Assembly: GCF_014636635.1 (NCBI RefSeq)
Contig: NZ_BMEO01000002.1
Span: 372,001-436,000 of the forward strand
Origin: Marinicella pacifica
Lineage (GTDB): Bacteria; Pseudomonadota; Gammaproteobacteria; Xanthomonadales; Marinicellaceae
Direction of reading: 5' to 3'
DNA length: 64,000 nt
The notes below the pieces were generated by a model that worked only from the letters and a program-made list of their open reading frames with translations, did not search any database and had not been told where the DNA came from. This document shows, piece by piece, positions 1 through 7,869 of the stretch (its first letter is position 1; the number at the start of each line of letters is the position of its first letter). The translations under genes were made by a program, and so were the position numbers.

Positions 1-121
1 ATGAATGAGGTTTTACATTTGGTGCTTGTCCTTGTTTATTTTTTAAATCAAATGATCACTTTTTTGAGGGTTTTTACTTTTTTTCTCGCCTTAAATAGTG
101 ATAGATACCGAATAAATAAAC

Positions 122-473
122 TAAAGGGGTCAGTACCCTTAACTTAAAACTGATGCCGTCTGTTGTTTCGGCTGTGGCGAGAATATGAATGTGGTTAGTC
201 ATCAATTCATAAGCATGAATTTTTACGCCACTACCTTGAGCTGAATCATGCAAGTAATTTTTATACGTTTGATAATCTTCTTCTTCAAAAACACAGCCTG
301 ACGGTTATTCCCTCTTTGAATAACATGGTTGGCAATATCGGGAACAAAGAACCTTGGTTTCCTTGGCATAAGATACCTTTCAAATTTGGTATGATAGCAT
401 AAATCTCTTTAAAGGGTACTGACCCCTTTATTCATAGCATAAATCTCTTTAAAGGGTACTGACCCCTTTATTC
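122..473 (-). mobile_element. RAYT-derived miniature element, copy 1
   Basis: The segment begins with AAAGGGGTCAGTACCC and ends with the inverted GGGTACTGACCCCTTT. Read on the minus strand it encodes the start of a REP-associated tyrosine transposase (MPRKPRFFVPDIANHVIQRG) and, after a one-base frameshift in a T run, the HUH region (LMTNHIHILAT). The protein stops just after this, so the catalytic tyrosine half is missing. The right end (394-473) is a 40-bp unit in two tandem copies. Copies 2 and 3 lie at 2490 and 4019. That it can be mobilised in trans by a full-length RAYT elsewhere is inference. Confidence 0.75.
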
Positions 474-1324
474 AGTGCAGTGATTTTTGCCATGATTCTG
501 GTGGCGAACCCTTTAAACGTTTTTGCATAGTTTCTGCGAATCATAAATTGATCACACAGTTGAGAAAATAAGGTTTCAATTCGTTTTCTTGCCTTGCTGT
601 AAACCCAAGGTAACCTCTTGTAATTTAGTTGATTTTTTCTCATAGGAGTATGCAGGTTTATGTTCGATGTATCAAATAAATCCAGTTGCAAAGGATGACT
701 CAAATAGCCTTTGTCTCCAATGATATGACAGTCTTTCATTAGCCCTTTTATATCATTTAGGTAATGTATGTCATGGACAGATGCAGGTGATAAGTCAAAA
801 TGTTTAAAAACACCATCCACAGAACACACCGCATGTAATTTGTAACCGTAATACCTCATGCTTTGAGAGGCACAATAACCATGATTTGGCGCTGTATCGA
901 CATCATCGTTACATATAGTTGAACGCCCTGCACGAGAAATCTTACACACTTCCAAGGGCATACTGTCGATTAAAAAATGATCTTCTCCAGTGGTCATTTG
1001 ATCTGCCATTTGTTGCCTAAGTGCTTCTATATAAATGAATAATTGTCTTTTTCGTCGGTTGTAAACCGAACGTTCTATCTGGTCAAATAAGCTCGCAGGT
1101 AATCTGCGAAATAACTCCCTTTCTGAATCAATATTTAAGTATTCAGCTGTTAAAGCCAACGCGATAACTTCAATATCTGATAGTTTAGGTATTCTGATTT
1201 GATTCAAAAAGTTAGATTGTTCAATTAATTGCTGTAAGACAGACAATATTTTGATATAACTGCATTCTAAGTTACTCATAGTATTGGTAATTTTCAAGTT
1301 TCGAGACTTATAAATATACCGCAT
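449..1324 (-). CDS. IS982-family transposase, C-terminus truncated
   Basis: DDE-type transposase of the IS982 family. The hallmark LSDIEVIALALTAEYL is near residues 48-63, followed by catalytic Asp in FLIDSMPLEV, Asp in IIGDKGYL and Glu in RKRIETLFSQL. The more likely start is the Met at 1279 (MSNLECSY). The normal C-terminal continuation after ITAL is lost: the last codons (NKGVSTL) are read from the repeat end at 449-475, so about 15-20 residues of a typical family member are replaced. Upstream, at about 1362-1383, the minus strand has ACCCGTGGTGCAT, which looks like the surviving IS terminal repeat. No partner is visible at the other end. The element is probably immobile. Confidence 0.85.
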   Translation of the reverse strand: MRYIYKSRNLKITNTMSNLECSYIKILSVLQQLIEQSNFLNQIRIPKLSDIEVIALALTAEYLNIDSERELFRRLPASLFDQIERSVYNRRKRQLFIYIEALRQQMADQMTTGEDHFLIDSMPLEVCKISRAGRSTICNDDVDTAPNHGYCASQSMRYYGYKLHAVCSVDGVFKHFDLSPASVHDIHYLNDIKGLMKDCHIIGDKGYLSHPLQLDLFDTSNINLHTPMRKNQLNYKRLPWVYSKARKRIETLFSQLCDQFMIRRNYAKTFKGFATRIMAKITALNKGVSTL

Positions 1325-1360
1325 TTTGCTATGAGTAACTTCTTGTTTTTCAACTATTTT

Positions 1361-1383
1361 CTAAATGCACCACGGGTTCATAA
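1361..1383. repeat. Putative surviving IS982 terminal inverted repeat
   Basis: The sequence TGCACCACGGGT lies about 40 bp upstream of the transposase start and reads outward as ACCCGTGGTGCA on the minus strand, in the place and style of an IS982-family terminal repeat. The matching end beyond the transposase 3' end is absent because that side runs into the RAYT-derived element. Assignment is from position and resemblance only. Confidence 0.4.
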
Positions 1384-1509
1384 TAATTTAATTTAACATT
1401 TTATTTGTATTTCATTTATAATAAATAATGCATGGGGTTAGTTATTAATTATAAAATCCCCTGTAAGTTTTGATTTATTTTGAGTCTTATTTAAAAAAAG
1501 GGTATTTCT

Positions 1510-2436
1510 ATGAAAAAATTTCTGATCTTATTTAGCTTACTTTTTTGTGCGCCACTGTTTGCACAAACCGATGATCCCAATAACACAGCCTTTAACCCTG
1601 CAGCCGCTAACCGAGGCGGAGGGGTCGGTACATTTATCGGATCGATTACATCACCACCAACCGGTGTTACCGGTGCATTGCCCGTGGGTCTGGAGCATAA
1701 TGGCTCAGGCGATTTATTGGTTACTGAAATCAGTAATAATGAATATTTTAGCCAATCAACCGCTGGCCCATTGGTTACCGGCCCGATTAATGTTGCGGCC
1801 AATAACGCTAATCCCATCGGAATAACCACAGACGGTAGCACACTGTATCTCACCGACACAGCAGCTTCTGATGTTGATTTATTTGATTTAGCCGGAAATT
1901 ACTTATCGAGTTTCGATGTGTCAACCGAAACCACCTTCCCGGAAGGTATTACCTATGCGGCACCACTTAATAATTTATTTGTTGTTGATGGCGCGGGGGG
2001 CAATAAAGTGTCTGAATATGATTTATCCGGCAATTTAATCAATAACTACCCCATTAACGGCTCATCGCAGGACGGCATCGCTTTTGATGAACAACGCTGT
2101 GTTTTTTGGATTTATGACAGTGGCACTGACCTGGTACGCAGTTATGATTCATCTTTTACCGAAATTGAAAACTTTCCCGGCACTGGTGCTAATGGTTTTT
2201 CAGACGGTGAAGGTGTTGGTGTCATTGGCAATAGTCTTTATGTTATGGCAATTGCCAGCAATGAAATCGTTGAATTTGATATCTCGCTGGCACAACCGGC
2301 TGCCAATGCCGCCACCTTATGCGCCAGAGGAACTGGGCCTGCACAAATGGTGCCGGTTAATAATTTTTACGTATTGGCTCTTTTGAGCTTGTTACTCATG
2401 GTATTCGGTGCTTTTACAGCACGTCGATTCCAATAA
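1510..2436 (+). CDS. Secreted beta-propeller protein with IPTL-CTERM-like C-terminal anchor
   Basis: 308 residues. An N-terminal signal peptide (MKKFLILFSLLFCAPLFAQ) is followed by NHL/YVTN-like repeats such as NPIGITTDGSTLYLTD, FPEGITYAAPLNNLFVVD and SQDGIAFDEQRCVFWIYD, indicating a beta-propeller outside the cytoplasm. The C-terminus is a short VPVNN motif, a hydrophobic helix (FYVLALLSLLLMVFGAF) and a basic tail (TARRFQ). This is the tripartite layout of IPTL/PEP-CTERM sorting signals. It is a single gene with its own terminator and sits between two RAYT-derived repeats. The function of the propeller is unknown. Confidence 0.75.
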   Translation: MKKFLILFSLLFCAPLFAQTDDPNNTAFNPAAANRGGGVGTFIGSITSPPTGVTGALPVGLEHNGSGDLLVTEISNNEYFSQSTAGPLVTGPINVAANNANPIGITTDGSTLYLTDTAASDVDLFDLAGNYLSSFDVSTETTFPEGITYAAPLNNLFVVDGAGGNKVSEYDLSGNLINNYPINGSSQDGIAFDEQRCVFWIYDSGTDLVRSYDSSFTEIENFPGTGANGFSDGEGVGVIGNSLYVMAIASNEIVEFDISLAQPAANAATLCARGTGPAQMVPVNNFYVLALLSLLLMVFGAFTARRFQ

Positions 2437-2458
2437 TAAACTAAGCTTCTAAACCACC

Positions 2459-2486
2459 AAAGCCCGTGACATGACACGGGCTTTTT
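2459..2486 (+). terminator. Rho-independent terminator after the propeller gene
   Basis: AAAGCCCGTG and CACGGGCTTT form a 10-bp stem with a 6-base loop, followed by a short T run, 22 bases after the stop codon of the upstream gene. Confidence 0.85.
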
Positions 2487-2489
2487 AAC

Positions 2490-2904
2490 TAAAGGGGTCA
2501 GTACCCTTTAACTTAGTACCCTTTAACTTAGTACCCTTTAACTTAGTACCCTTTAACTTAGTACCCTTTAACTTAGTACCCTTTAACTTAGTACCCTTTA
2601 ACTTAGTACCCTTTAACTTAAAACTGATGCCGTCTGTTGTTTCGGCTGTGGCGAGAATATGAATGTGGTTAGTCATCAATTCATAAGCATGAATTTTTAC
2701 GCCACTACCTTGAGCTGAATCATGCAAATAATTTTTATACGTTTGATAATCTTCTTCTTCAAAAACACAGCCTGACGGTTATTCCCTCTTTGAATAACAT
2801 GGTTGGCAATATCGGGAATAAAGAACCTTGGTTTCCTTGGCATAAGATACCTTTCAAATTTGGTATGATAGCATAAATCTCTTTAAAGGGTACTGACCCC
2901 TTTA
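2490..2904 (-). mobile_element. RAYT-derived miniature element, copy 2, with internal 15-bp tandem array
   Basis: Near-identical to copy 1; over about 270 bp of shared body I see only two substitutions. It is bounded by TAAAGGGGTCAGTACCC and GGGTACTGACCCCTTTA. It carries the same frameshifted RAYT N-terminus and HUH motif (NHIHIL) on the minus strand. It differs by an eight-copy 15-bp array at its left end. The right end abuts an IS66 fragment. The short ORF at 2485-2727 is this remnant and is not counted as a gene. Confidence 0.75.
2501..2620. repeat. 15-bp tandem repeat, eight perfect copies
   Basis: The unit gtaccctttaactta is repeated exactly eight times. Its first ten bases are the inner part of the element's own terminal repeat. 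On the minus strand the array is in frame with the RAYT remnant and would encode KLKGT eight times. Copy 1 of the element has a single related unit, so this is an expansion. Confidence 0.95.
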
Positions 2905-3018
2905 GTACACGGCTTGAATCCCGAAAAATATCTCACCGAAATATACCGCCGACTTCCAAACTGTGAAACAGCAGAGCAGTTCGAACAGCTGCTGCCTGAA
3001 AACATCCAACTCGATTAA
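2905..3018 (+). pseudogene. IS66-family transposase C-terminal fragment
   Basis: An open frame directly after the RAYT element encodes VHGLNPEKYLTEIYRRLP and ends in PENIQLD before TAA at 3016-3018. This matches the conserved C-terminal tail of IS66 TnpC transposases (the stretch before the final stop). Only about 37 residues remain; the rest of the IS is gone. The break coincides exactly with the right end of the RAYT-derived element. Confidence 0.75.
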
Positions 3019-3120
3019 ACAATCATAATCAGCTAAACTAAGCTGTCAACCATGGGGTTGACTTGGCGCTTACATTAATTTTTAGATAAGCGATTTTGAA
3101 TAAATTGAAAGGAGATTATC

Positions 3121-3900
3121 ATGAGTATTAATAACAAAGTGGCCCTGATTACGGGCGCAGGACAGGGCATTGGACGTGCCATTGCCTTACGTTTAGCCAA
3201 CGATGGTGCGGACATTGCCATTGTCGATTTGAACGAAAAAAATATGCAGACAGTTGCCGATGAAGTTCGCGCACTTGGCCGTAAAGCCACCACATTCAAA
3301 GCCAACGTCGCTAAGCGCGATGAGGTTTACGCCGCTGTTGATCACGCCGAAAAAGAGCTCGGTGGTTTTGATATCATCGTTAACAATGCCGGTATCGCAA
3401 ATATTCAATCCATTGCAGAACTTAAGCCTGAAGAAGTTGATAATATTTTAAAGGTTAATATTGAAGGTGTTTTATGGGGCATACAAGCGGCTGCCGCGAA
3501 ATTTAAACAGCGCAAGCAAAAAGGTAAGATTATCAGCGCGTCCTCTATTGCAGGACATGAAGGCTTTCCTTTGTTAGGTATTTATTCAGCGACCAAATTT
3601 GCTGTGCGGGCTTTGACACAGGCGTCGGCTCAAGAGTATGCCAGCGATGGTATTACTGTTAATGCTTACTGTCCCGGCGTTGTCGGCACCGATATGTGGG
3701 TTGAGATTGATAAGCGCATGGCTGAAATTACCGGTGCTAAAATCGGCGAAAACTATGATAAATTCGTTGGTGGAATCGCCCTTGGGCGTGCACAAACACC
3801 GGAAGATGTGGCTGCATTTGTTTCTTATCTGGCGGGCCCGGATTCAGATTATATGACCGGTCAAGCGCCCATCATTGATGGTGGTCTTGTTTATCGTTAA
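3121..3900 (+). CDS. budC: Acetoin/diacetyl reductase, meso-2,3-butanediol dehydrogenase type (SDR)
   Basis: 259-residue classical short-chain dehydrogenase. It has the NAD-binding TGAGQGIG motif at residues 11-18, NNAG near residue 88, a catalytic Ser in SASSIAG and the YSATK active site near residue 155. The overall pattern (EVRALGRKATTFKANVAKRDEV, YCPGVVGTDMW, ending MTGQAPIIDGG) is that of BudC-type enzymes interconverting diacetyl, acetoin and 2,3-butanediol with NADH in the cytoplasm. AGGAG lies 7 bases before the ATG. It is a lone gene, intact, between two RAYT-derived scars. Substrate specificity within the SDR family cannot be proved from sequence. Confidence 0.8.
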   Translation: MSINNKVALITGAGQGIGRAIALRLANDGADIAIVDLNEKNMQTVADEVRALGRKATTFKANVAKRDEVYAAVDHAEKELGGFDIIVNNAGIANIQSIAELKPEEVDNILKVNIEGVLWGIQAAAAKFKQRKQKGKIISASSIAGHEGFPLLGIYSATKFAVRALTQASAQEYASDGITVNAYCPGVVGTDMWVEIDKRMAEITGAKIGENYDKFVGGIALGRAQTPEDVAAFVSYLAGPDSDYMTGQAPIIDGGLVYR

Positions 3901-3925
3901 AACATCATCAAAACAAGTTCTAAAT

Positions 3926-3954
3926 CTGCAAGGCATGTTTTCAATGCCTTGCAG
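3926..3954. repeat. Stem-loop downstream of budC
   Basis: CTGCAAGGCAT and ATGCCTTGCAG form a perfect 11-bp stem with a 7-base loop, 25 bases after the budC stop. No clear T run follows, so it may be a weak terminator or an mRNA 3'-end stabiliser. Confidence 0.55.
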
Positions 3955-4018
3955 CTATTTGATATGATCATAATTGTTGAAATTACATCCAAGATGTATT
4001 TTGATAGTCATAAAGAAT

Positions 4019-4151
4019 AAAGGGGTCAGTACCCTTTAGCCTCATATAATTGGCGATATGCGGAACAAATAACCTTGGCTTTCTTGGCAAGGTTAAACCC
4101 TCAAAATTACTAAGATACCATAAAACACTTTAAAGGGTACTGACCCCTTTA
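4019..4151 (-). mobile_element. RAYT-derived miniature element, copy 3 (short form)
   Basis: This has the same ends (AAAGGGGTCAGTACCC and GGGTACTGACCCCTTT) as copies 1 and 2 but is only about 133 bp. The minus strand retains the first codons of a RAYT (LPRKPRLFVPHIANYMRLK, from a TTG) directly joined to the left end. It is therefore a deeper internal-deletion derivative of a related but diverged RAYT. Its right end supplies the in-frame stop that precedes the truncated ORF that follows. Confidence 0.7.
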
Positions 4152-4152
4152 G

Positions 4153-4914
4153 TTTTTCATTTCAGAAAACCTAACAGAACTGTTATTGAGTGAGCTAGGG
4201 ATTGAAAATAAAAATCAAAAACTGATTGTGATAAGTCAGTCTTGTGATATAGCCCATCATTCTATTGAGGACGAGCCTGAAGTTGAGATAATAATATGCA
4301 GTGAAATTGAGTCTCTAAATGCCATGATGACTAACTCACAGAATCCTCGAGTATTAAATTTAGAGGCAATAAAGCTTGATCCTAATAGTGGGGCTACTCC
4401 TCTTTACTTAGAACTAAAAGCAAAAAATAAGCGTTCTATTTCTAAAGACAAATTCATCGATCAACTACCCGATGAGACCATAAAGTTAGATGACCACAAT
4501 AGCAGAATTTTATGTCAATGGTTGGCCTCGCGTTACAATAGGTTAGCTTTGCCATCTGAGTTCAATGAAAGAATGCGCACTATGAGGAACTTTAAAAAGT
4601 TATTAAAAAAAACTAATAACTTTATTTCTGCCCTATACATATCAGTTGAGCCAAATAGGGAAATAGAATCGCATGAGACCTATACAGTAAACTTGTTGGC
4701 ATTAACTAATGTAAATTCAAGTGAAACTCCCGAAGCCGTAAAAAAATTGATTAATCAAATGGCTACTCACATGGAAGAAAATAATATAGATACAAATACA
4801 ATTATTCGCTCGGAGAAAGAGACAAGCGTTGCAACAATAAAGGCTTTAAAAAAATACAATTTTGATCACTTTTCTTTCAGAGATACGAAGAACCCAACTC
4901 CCCCTGAGGTTTGA
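4153..4914 (+). pseudogene. 5'-truncated hypothetical ORF (SQSCDIA motif)
   Basis: The open frame runs unbroken from a TAG that is part of the RAYT element end; the first plausible start is TTG at 4186 (242 aa), without a visible ribosome site. The earliest codons (FFISENLTELLLSELGIENKNQ) look like ordinary coding sequence, so the true N-terminus was probably cut off by the element. The protein begins with a hydrophobic strand and IVISQSCDIA, a motif I associate only loosely with uncharacterised accessory-region proteins. No enzymatic motif or membrane segment is recognised. It is AT-rich, unlike the core genes, which suggests transfer. Function unknown. Confidence 0.55.
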
Positions 4915-5008
4915 CATTTGTAATACAGTGCTAACCTGACGAAAAAAATCAATTACATATTAATACACCAATTTTTAACTGACTTCAAAAATAAAATTCA
5001 TGCGACCA

Positions 5009-7531
5009 TTAAGATAGGTCACCTAACCCACCCAATCTAACTCTCTTCAACCGCAACGCATTCCCAATCACCGAAACCGAACTTAAACTCATGGCCGCGG
5101 CGGCAATCATCGGCGACAGCAGTAAGCCGAAGAACGGGAACAGTACACCGGCGGCGATGGGGACGCCGACGCTGTTGTAGATGAGGGCGAAGAACAGGTT
5201 TTGTTTGATGTTGCGCATCACGGCTTCGCTGAGGAAGCGGGCTTTGACGATGCCTTTGAGGTCGCCTTTAACGAGGGTGACTTCGGCGCTTTCGATGGCG
5301 ACGTCGGTGCCGGTGCCCATGGCGATGCCGACGTTACTTTTGGCCAGTGCCGGGGCGTCGTTAATGCCGTCACCGGCCATGGCGACGATATGGCCTTCGT
5401 TTTGTAGCTGCTCGACGAATGCCATTTTATCTTGTGGTAGCATGCCGGCTTTAAAGTCGGAGAGGTTTAAGGCATTTGCCACGGTGCGGGCGGTGTCTTC
5501 ATTGTCGCCGGTGAGCATGATGACATTCACGCCGTCGTCTTGCAGGGCTTTAATGGCGTCGGCGGCGGTCTTTTTAATGCGATCGCCGATCACGACAAAA
5601 CCGACCACCTGTTTATCAACAGCCAGGTAAGACACGGTTTTACCTTGCTGCTGGAAGTCTTTGGCCTGACTGAGTACACTTTCGGTTAATGCTGCGTTGA
5701 CTTTGTGCATAAGTTTATCGTTACCCAGTACCAGGGATTGTTTATTCACGGTGCCGATAACGCCCTGGCCGGTGACCGAATCAAAATCACTGGCTTCGGA
5801 TAATTCTATGTTATTGTCGCGGGCGTAGTTCACGGTGGCGGTAGCCAGCGGATGTTCGCTGCTGCGATTAAGTGAGGCCACCAGGGCGGTGACTTCCTCG
5901 GCACTGAGTTTGTCAGTGGTGGTCTCGATGGTTTCAACGGTGGGCTTACCTTCGGTTAGGGTGCCGGTTTTGTCGACAATCAGGGTGTCCACGTGGCTCA
6001 TTTTTTCCAGTGCTTCGGCGTTTTTAATGAGGACGCCATTTTGTGCGCCTTTACCGACACCGACCATAATCGACATCGGTGTGGCCAGACCCAAGGCGCA
6101 AGGACAGGCAATAATCAGGACCGCAATGGCATTCACCAGGGCATAAACATAAGCCGGTTCCGGGCCAAATATCGCCCAGATAATAAAGGTGATAATAGAA
6201 ATCAGCACCACCACCGGCACAAAATAACCGGCAATTGTATCGGCCAGTTTTTGCATCGGTGCCTGGGAGCGGCTGGCGTCGTTGACCATGGTGACGATCT
6301 GTGCCAGCAAGGTATCGGCACCGACTTTTTCTGCGGTCATGGTGAAAGACTGGTTGCCGTTAATGGTGCCGGAGGTGACTTTATCACCTTCTGATTTATC
6401 CACAGGTATCGGTTCACCTGTGATGGCCGATTCATCGATGGATGACTCGCCTTGTTTAATGACGCCGTCCACCGGAATTTTACCGCCGGGTTTAATGCGC
6501 AGGACATCGCCTTGTCTGACGTCGTTAATGCTGATTTCGTGTTCATCGCCGTTTTCATCCACCAGGGTGGCTTTATTGGGCGCCAGTTTGAGCAGTTCTT
6601 TGACCGCGTCACTGGTTTTACTGTGGGCGCGGGCTTCCAGCACCTGTCCCAACAGCACCAAAGTCAGAATCACGGTGGCGGCTTCAAAATAAACATGCAC
6701 GGCACCACTGTCGGTTTTAAACTCAGGCGGTAAGGTGTCCGGGAATAACAAGGCAAAGACACTGAATAACCACGCCACCCCGGCACCGATACCGATGAGG
6801 GTGAACATATTCAGGTTCCAGGTTTTGATACTTTTATAGGCCCGTTCAAAGAACATCCAGGTGGTCCAGAACACCACCGGTATCGACAATACCAATTGAA
6901 TCCAGTTTCGGGTGGTTTCGCTGAGGGCTTTGCTGATCGGGTTACCGGGAATCATATCGCCCATTTCAAGGACAAATATCGGTAAGGTAAAGAGTATCGA
7001 CCACCAGAGTTTAGTGAGTAAGCGTTTATAGGTTTTTTCCTCGCTACTGAGGTCCGGTTCTTTGGGCACCAGTTCCATGCCGCATATGGGGCAATCACCG
7101 GGCTCGTCGCGAATGATTTCCGGGTGCATCGGGCAGGTGTATTGATCACCGACACCAAACTGCACCTGCTGTTGTTCCACCAGGTCCATGCCACAAACCG
7201 GACAATCGCCGGGGGCGTCGTAGGTTTTATCGCCTTCACAATGCATCGGGCAATAGAAGACGCCGTTGCCCCTCTCAGACTTATGACCCGGTTCTTTTTC
7301 TTCCGGTTCAGGCGGGGTTTCGCCGGGTCGGTAGATGTCGTAAGTGCTGTCGCTGAGGGCGGCTTGCAAGGCCTCGAAATCAGGCTCGTCTTGCCAGGTG
7401 ATGTCGGCTGTTTTCTGGTCTAAATCGACACTGACATCGGTGACGCCTTGAACACCTGATAAGGCTTCGGTGACATGCTTACGACAGCCGCCACAGCTCA
7501 TGCCGGTGACGGGATAGGTTTGTTTGTTCAT
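5009..7531 (-). CDS. copA: Copper-translocating P1B-type ATPase with N-terminal HMA and two HMBD motifs
   Basis: 840 residues. It exports Cu(I) from the cytoplasm across the inner membrane using ATP. An HMA domain (residues 4-65) has the metal-binding GMSCGGC (Cys13, Cys16). Two heavy-metal-binding cassettes follow (YCPMH...CPVCGMDLV at about 93-118 and YTCPMH...CPICGMELV at 131-155). The actuator loop has TGEP at about 371; the transmembrane ion site is CPC at 476-478; the phosphorylation motif is DKTGTLT at 520; the nucleotide domain has SSEHPLA near 558 and GDGINDAPAL. It is complete. The doubled cassettes are typical of environmental Cu/Ag ATPases. The neighbouring DUF302 and FMN reductase genes on the same strand suggest a metal/redox-stress locus. 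Confidence 0.95.
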   Translation of the reverse strand: MNKQTYPVTGMSCGGCRKHVTEALSGVQGVTDVSVDLDQKTADITWQDEPDFEALQAALSDSTYDIYRPGETPPEPEEKEPGHKSERGNGVFYCPMHCEGDKTYDAPGDCPVCGMDLVEQQQVQFGVGDQYTCPMHPEIIRDEPGDCPICGMELVPKEPDLSSEEKTYKRLLTKLWWSILFTLPIFVLEMGDMIPGNPISKALSETTRNWIQLVLSIPVVFWTTWMFFERAYKSIKTWNLNMFTLIGIGAGVAWLFSVFALLFPDTLPPEFKTDSGAVHVYFEAATVILTLVLLGQVLEARAHSKTSDAVKELLKLAPNKATLVDENGDEHEISINDVRQGDVLRIKPGGKIPVDGVIKQGESSIDESAITGEPIPVDKSEGDKVTSGTINGNQSFTMTAEKVGADTLLAQIVTMVNDASRSQAPMQKLADTIAGYFVPVVVLISIITFIIWAIFGPEPAYVYALVNAIAVLIIACPCALGLATPMSIMVGVGKGAQNGVLIKNAEALEKMSHVDTLIVDKTGTLTEGKPTVETIETTTDKLSAEEVTALVASLNRSSEHPLATATVNYARDNNIELSEASDFDSVTGQGVIGTVNKQSLVLGNDKLMHKVNAALTESVLSQAKDFQQQGKTVSYLAVDKQVVGFVVIGDRIKKTAADAIKALQDDGVNVIMLTGDNEDTARTVANALNLSDFKAGMLPQDKMAFVEQLQNEGHIVAMAGDGINDAPALAKSNVGIAMGTGTDVAIESAEVTLVKGDLKGIVKARFLSEAVMRNIKQNLFFALIYNSVGVPIAAGVLFPFFGLLLSPMIAAAAMSLSSVSVIGNALRLKRVRLGGLGDLS

Positions 7532-7554
7532 TGTTTTACCTGCTTACAAATAAA

Positions 7555-7585
7555 GACGCCGGGTACCGGTCTGCGCCGTTACGGC
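7555..7585. repeat. REP-like palindrome, copy 1
   Basis: GACGCCGGGTACCGG followed by TCTGCGCCG and TTACGGC. It is one of four related GC-rich units around the copA-DUF302 intergenic region (others at 7723, 7791, 7839) and lies just upstream of the copA start codon. The consensus GGTACCGG-CTGCG-CCGGTACC can fold into a short hairpin. Confidence 0.6.
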
Positions 7586-7722
7586 ATGTGATGGGCCACG
7601 CCCATCTACAATTGGTTGACACGTTTTTATGCCATGATGGTTGGTGGTTTTTGCCAACTACAACAGGGTAAAGATTTTAGCATAAATAATGATATAAAGC
7701 TTGGATGCCCAGCACCCTTCAG

Positions 7723-7753
7723 GACGCCGGGCACCGGTTTGTGCCGGTGCGGC
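7723..7753. repeat. REP-like palindrome, copy 2
   Basis: GACGCCGGGCACCGG-TTTGTG-CCGGTGCGGC: the arms CACCGG and CCGGTG pair perfectly. The unit matches the family consensus with transitions (GGTACC to GGCACC) that are compensated on the other arm, showing that the stem is conserved. Confidence 0.65.
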
Positions 7754-7790
7754 TAATATTGGAGGTGGCGTACATTCCGGATCAAATGAT

Positions 7791-7818
7791 GCTGGGTACC
7801 GGACTGCGCCGGCACCGC
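7791..7818. repeat. REP-like palindrome, copy 3
   Basis: GCTGGGTACCGG-ACTGCG-CCGGCACCGCC. The arms GGTACCGG and CCGGCACC pair with one G-T wobble. It has the same orientation as copies 2 and 4. Confidence 0.65.
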
Positions 7819-7838
7819 CTACGTTGTGCCTGTAAAAG

Positions 7839-7869
7839 GACGCTGGGTACCGGCCTGCGCCGTACCGCC
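7839..7869. repeat. REP-like palindrome, copy 4
   Basis: GACGCTGGGTACCGG-CCTGCG-CCGTACCGCC directly adjoins the stop codon of the DUF302 gene. As in other REP families, it could act as a 3'-end structure for that transcript. Confidence 0.65.

Noticed and set aside
1491-1859. 122-codon minus-strand ORF over the propeller gene
   Set aside because: Antisense shadow; the plus frame has a signal peptide, repeats and a C-terminal sorting motif.
2485-2727. 80-codon ORF with KLKGT repeats
   Set aside because: It is a RAYT remnant extended by a tandem array, starting at an internal Met after a frameshift; not an independent gene.
122-2904. CRISPR-like array from repeated 15-mers and elements
   Set aside because: The 15-bp units have no spacers, and the larger repeats are only three, irregular and carry transposase remnants.
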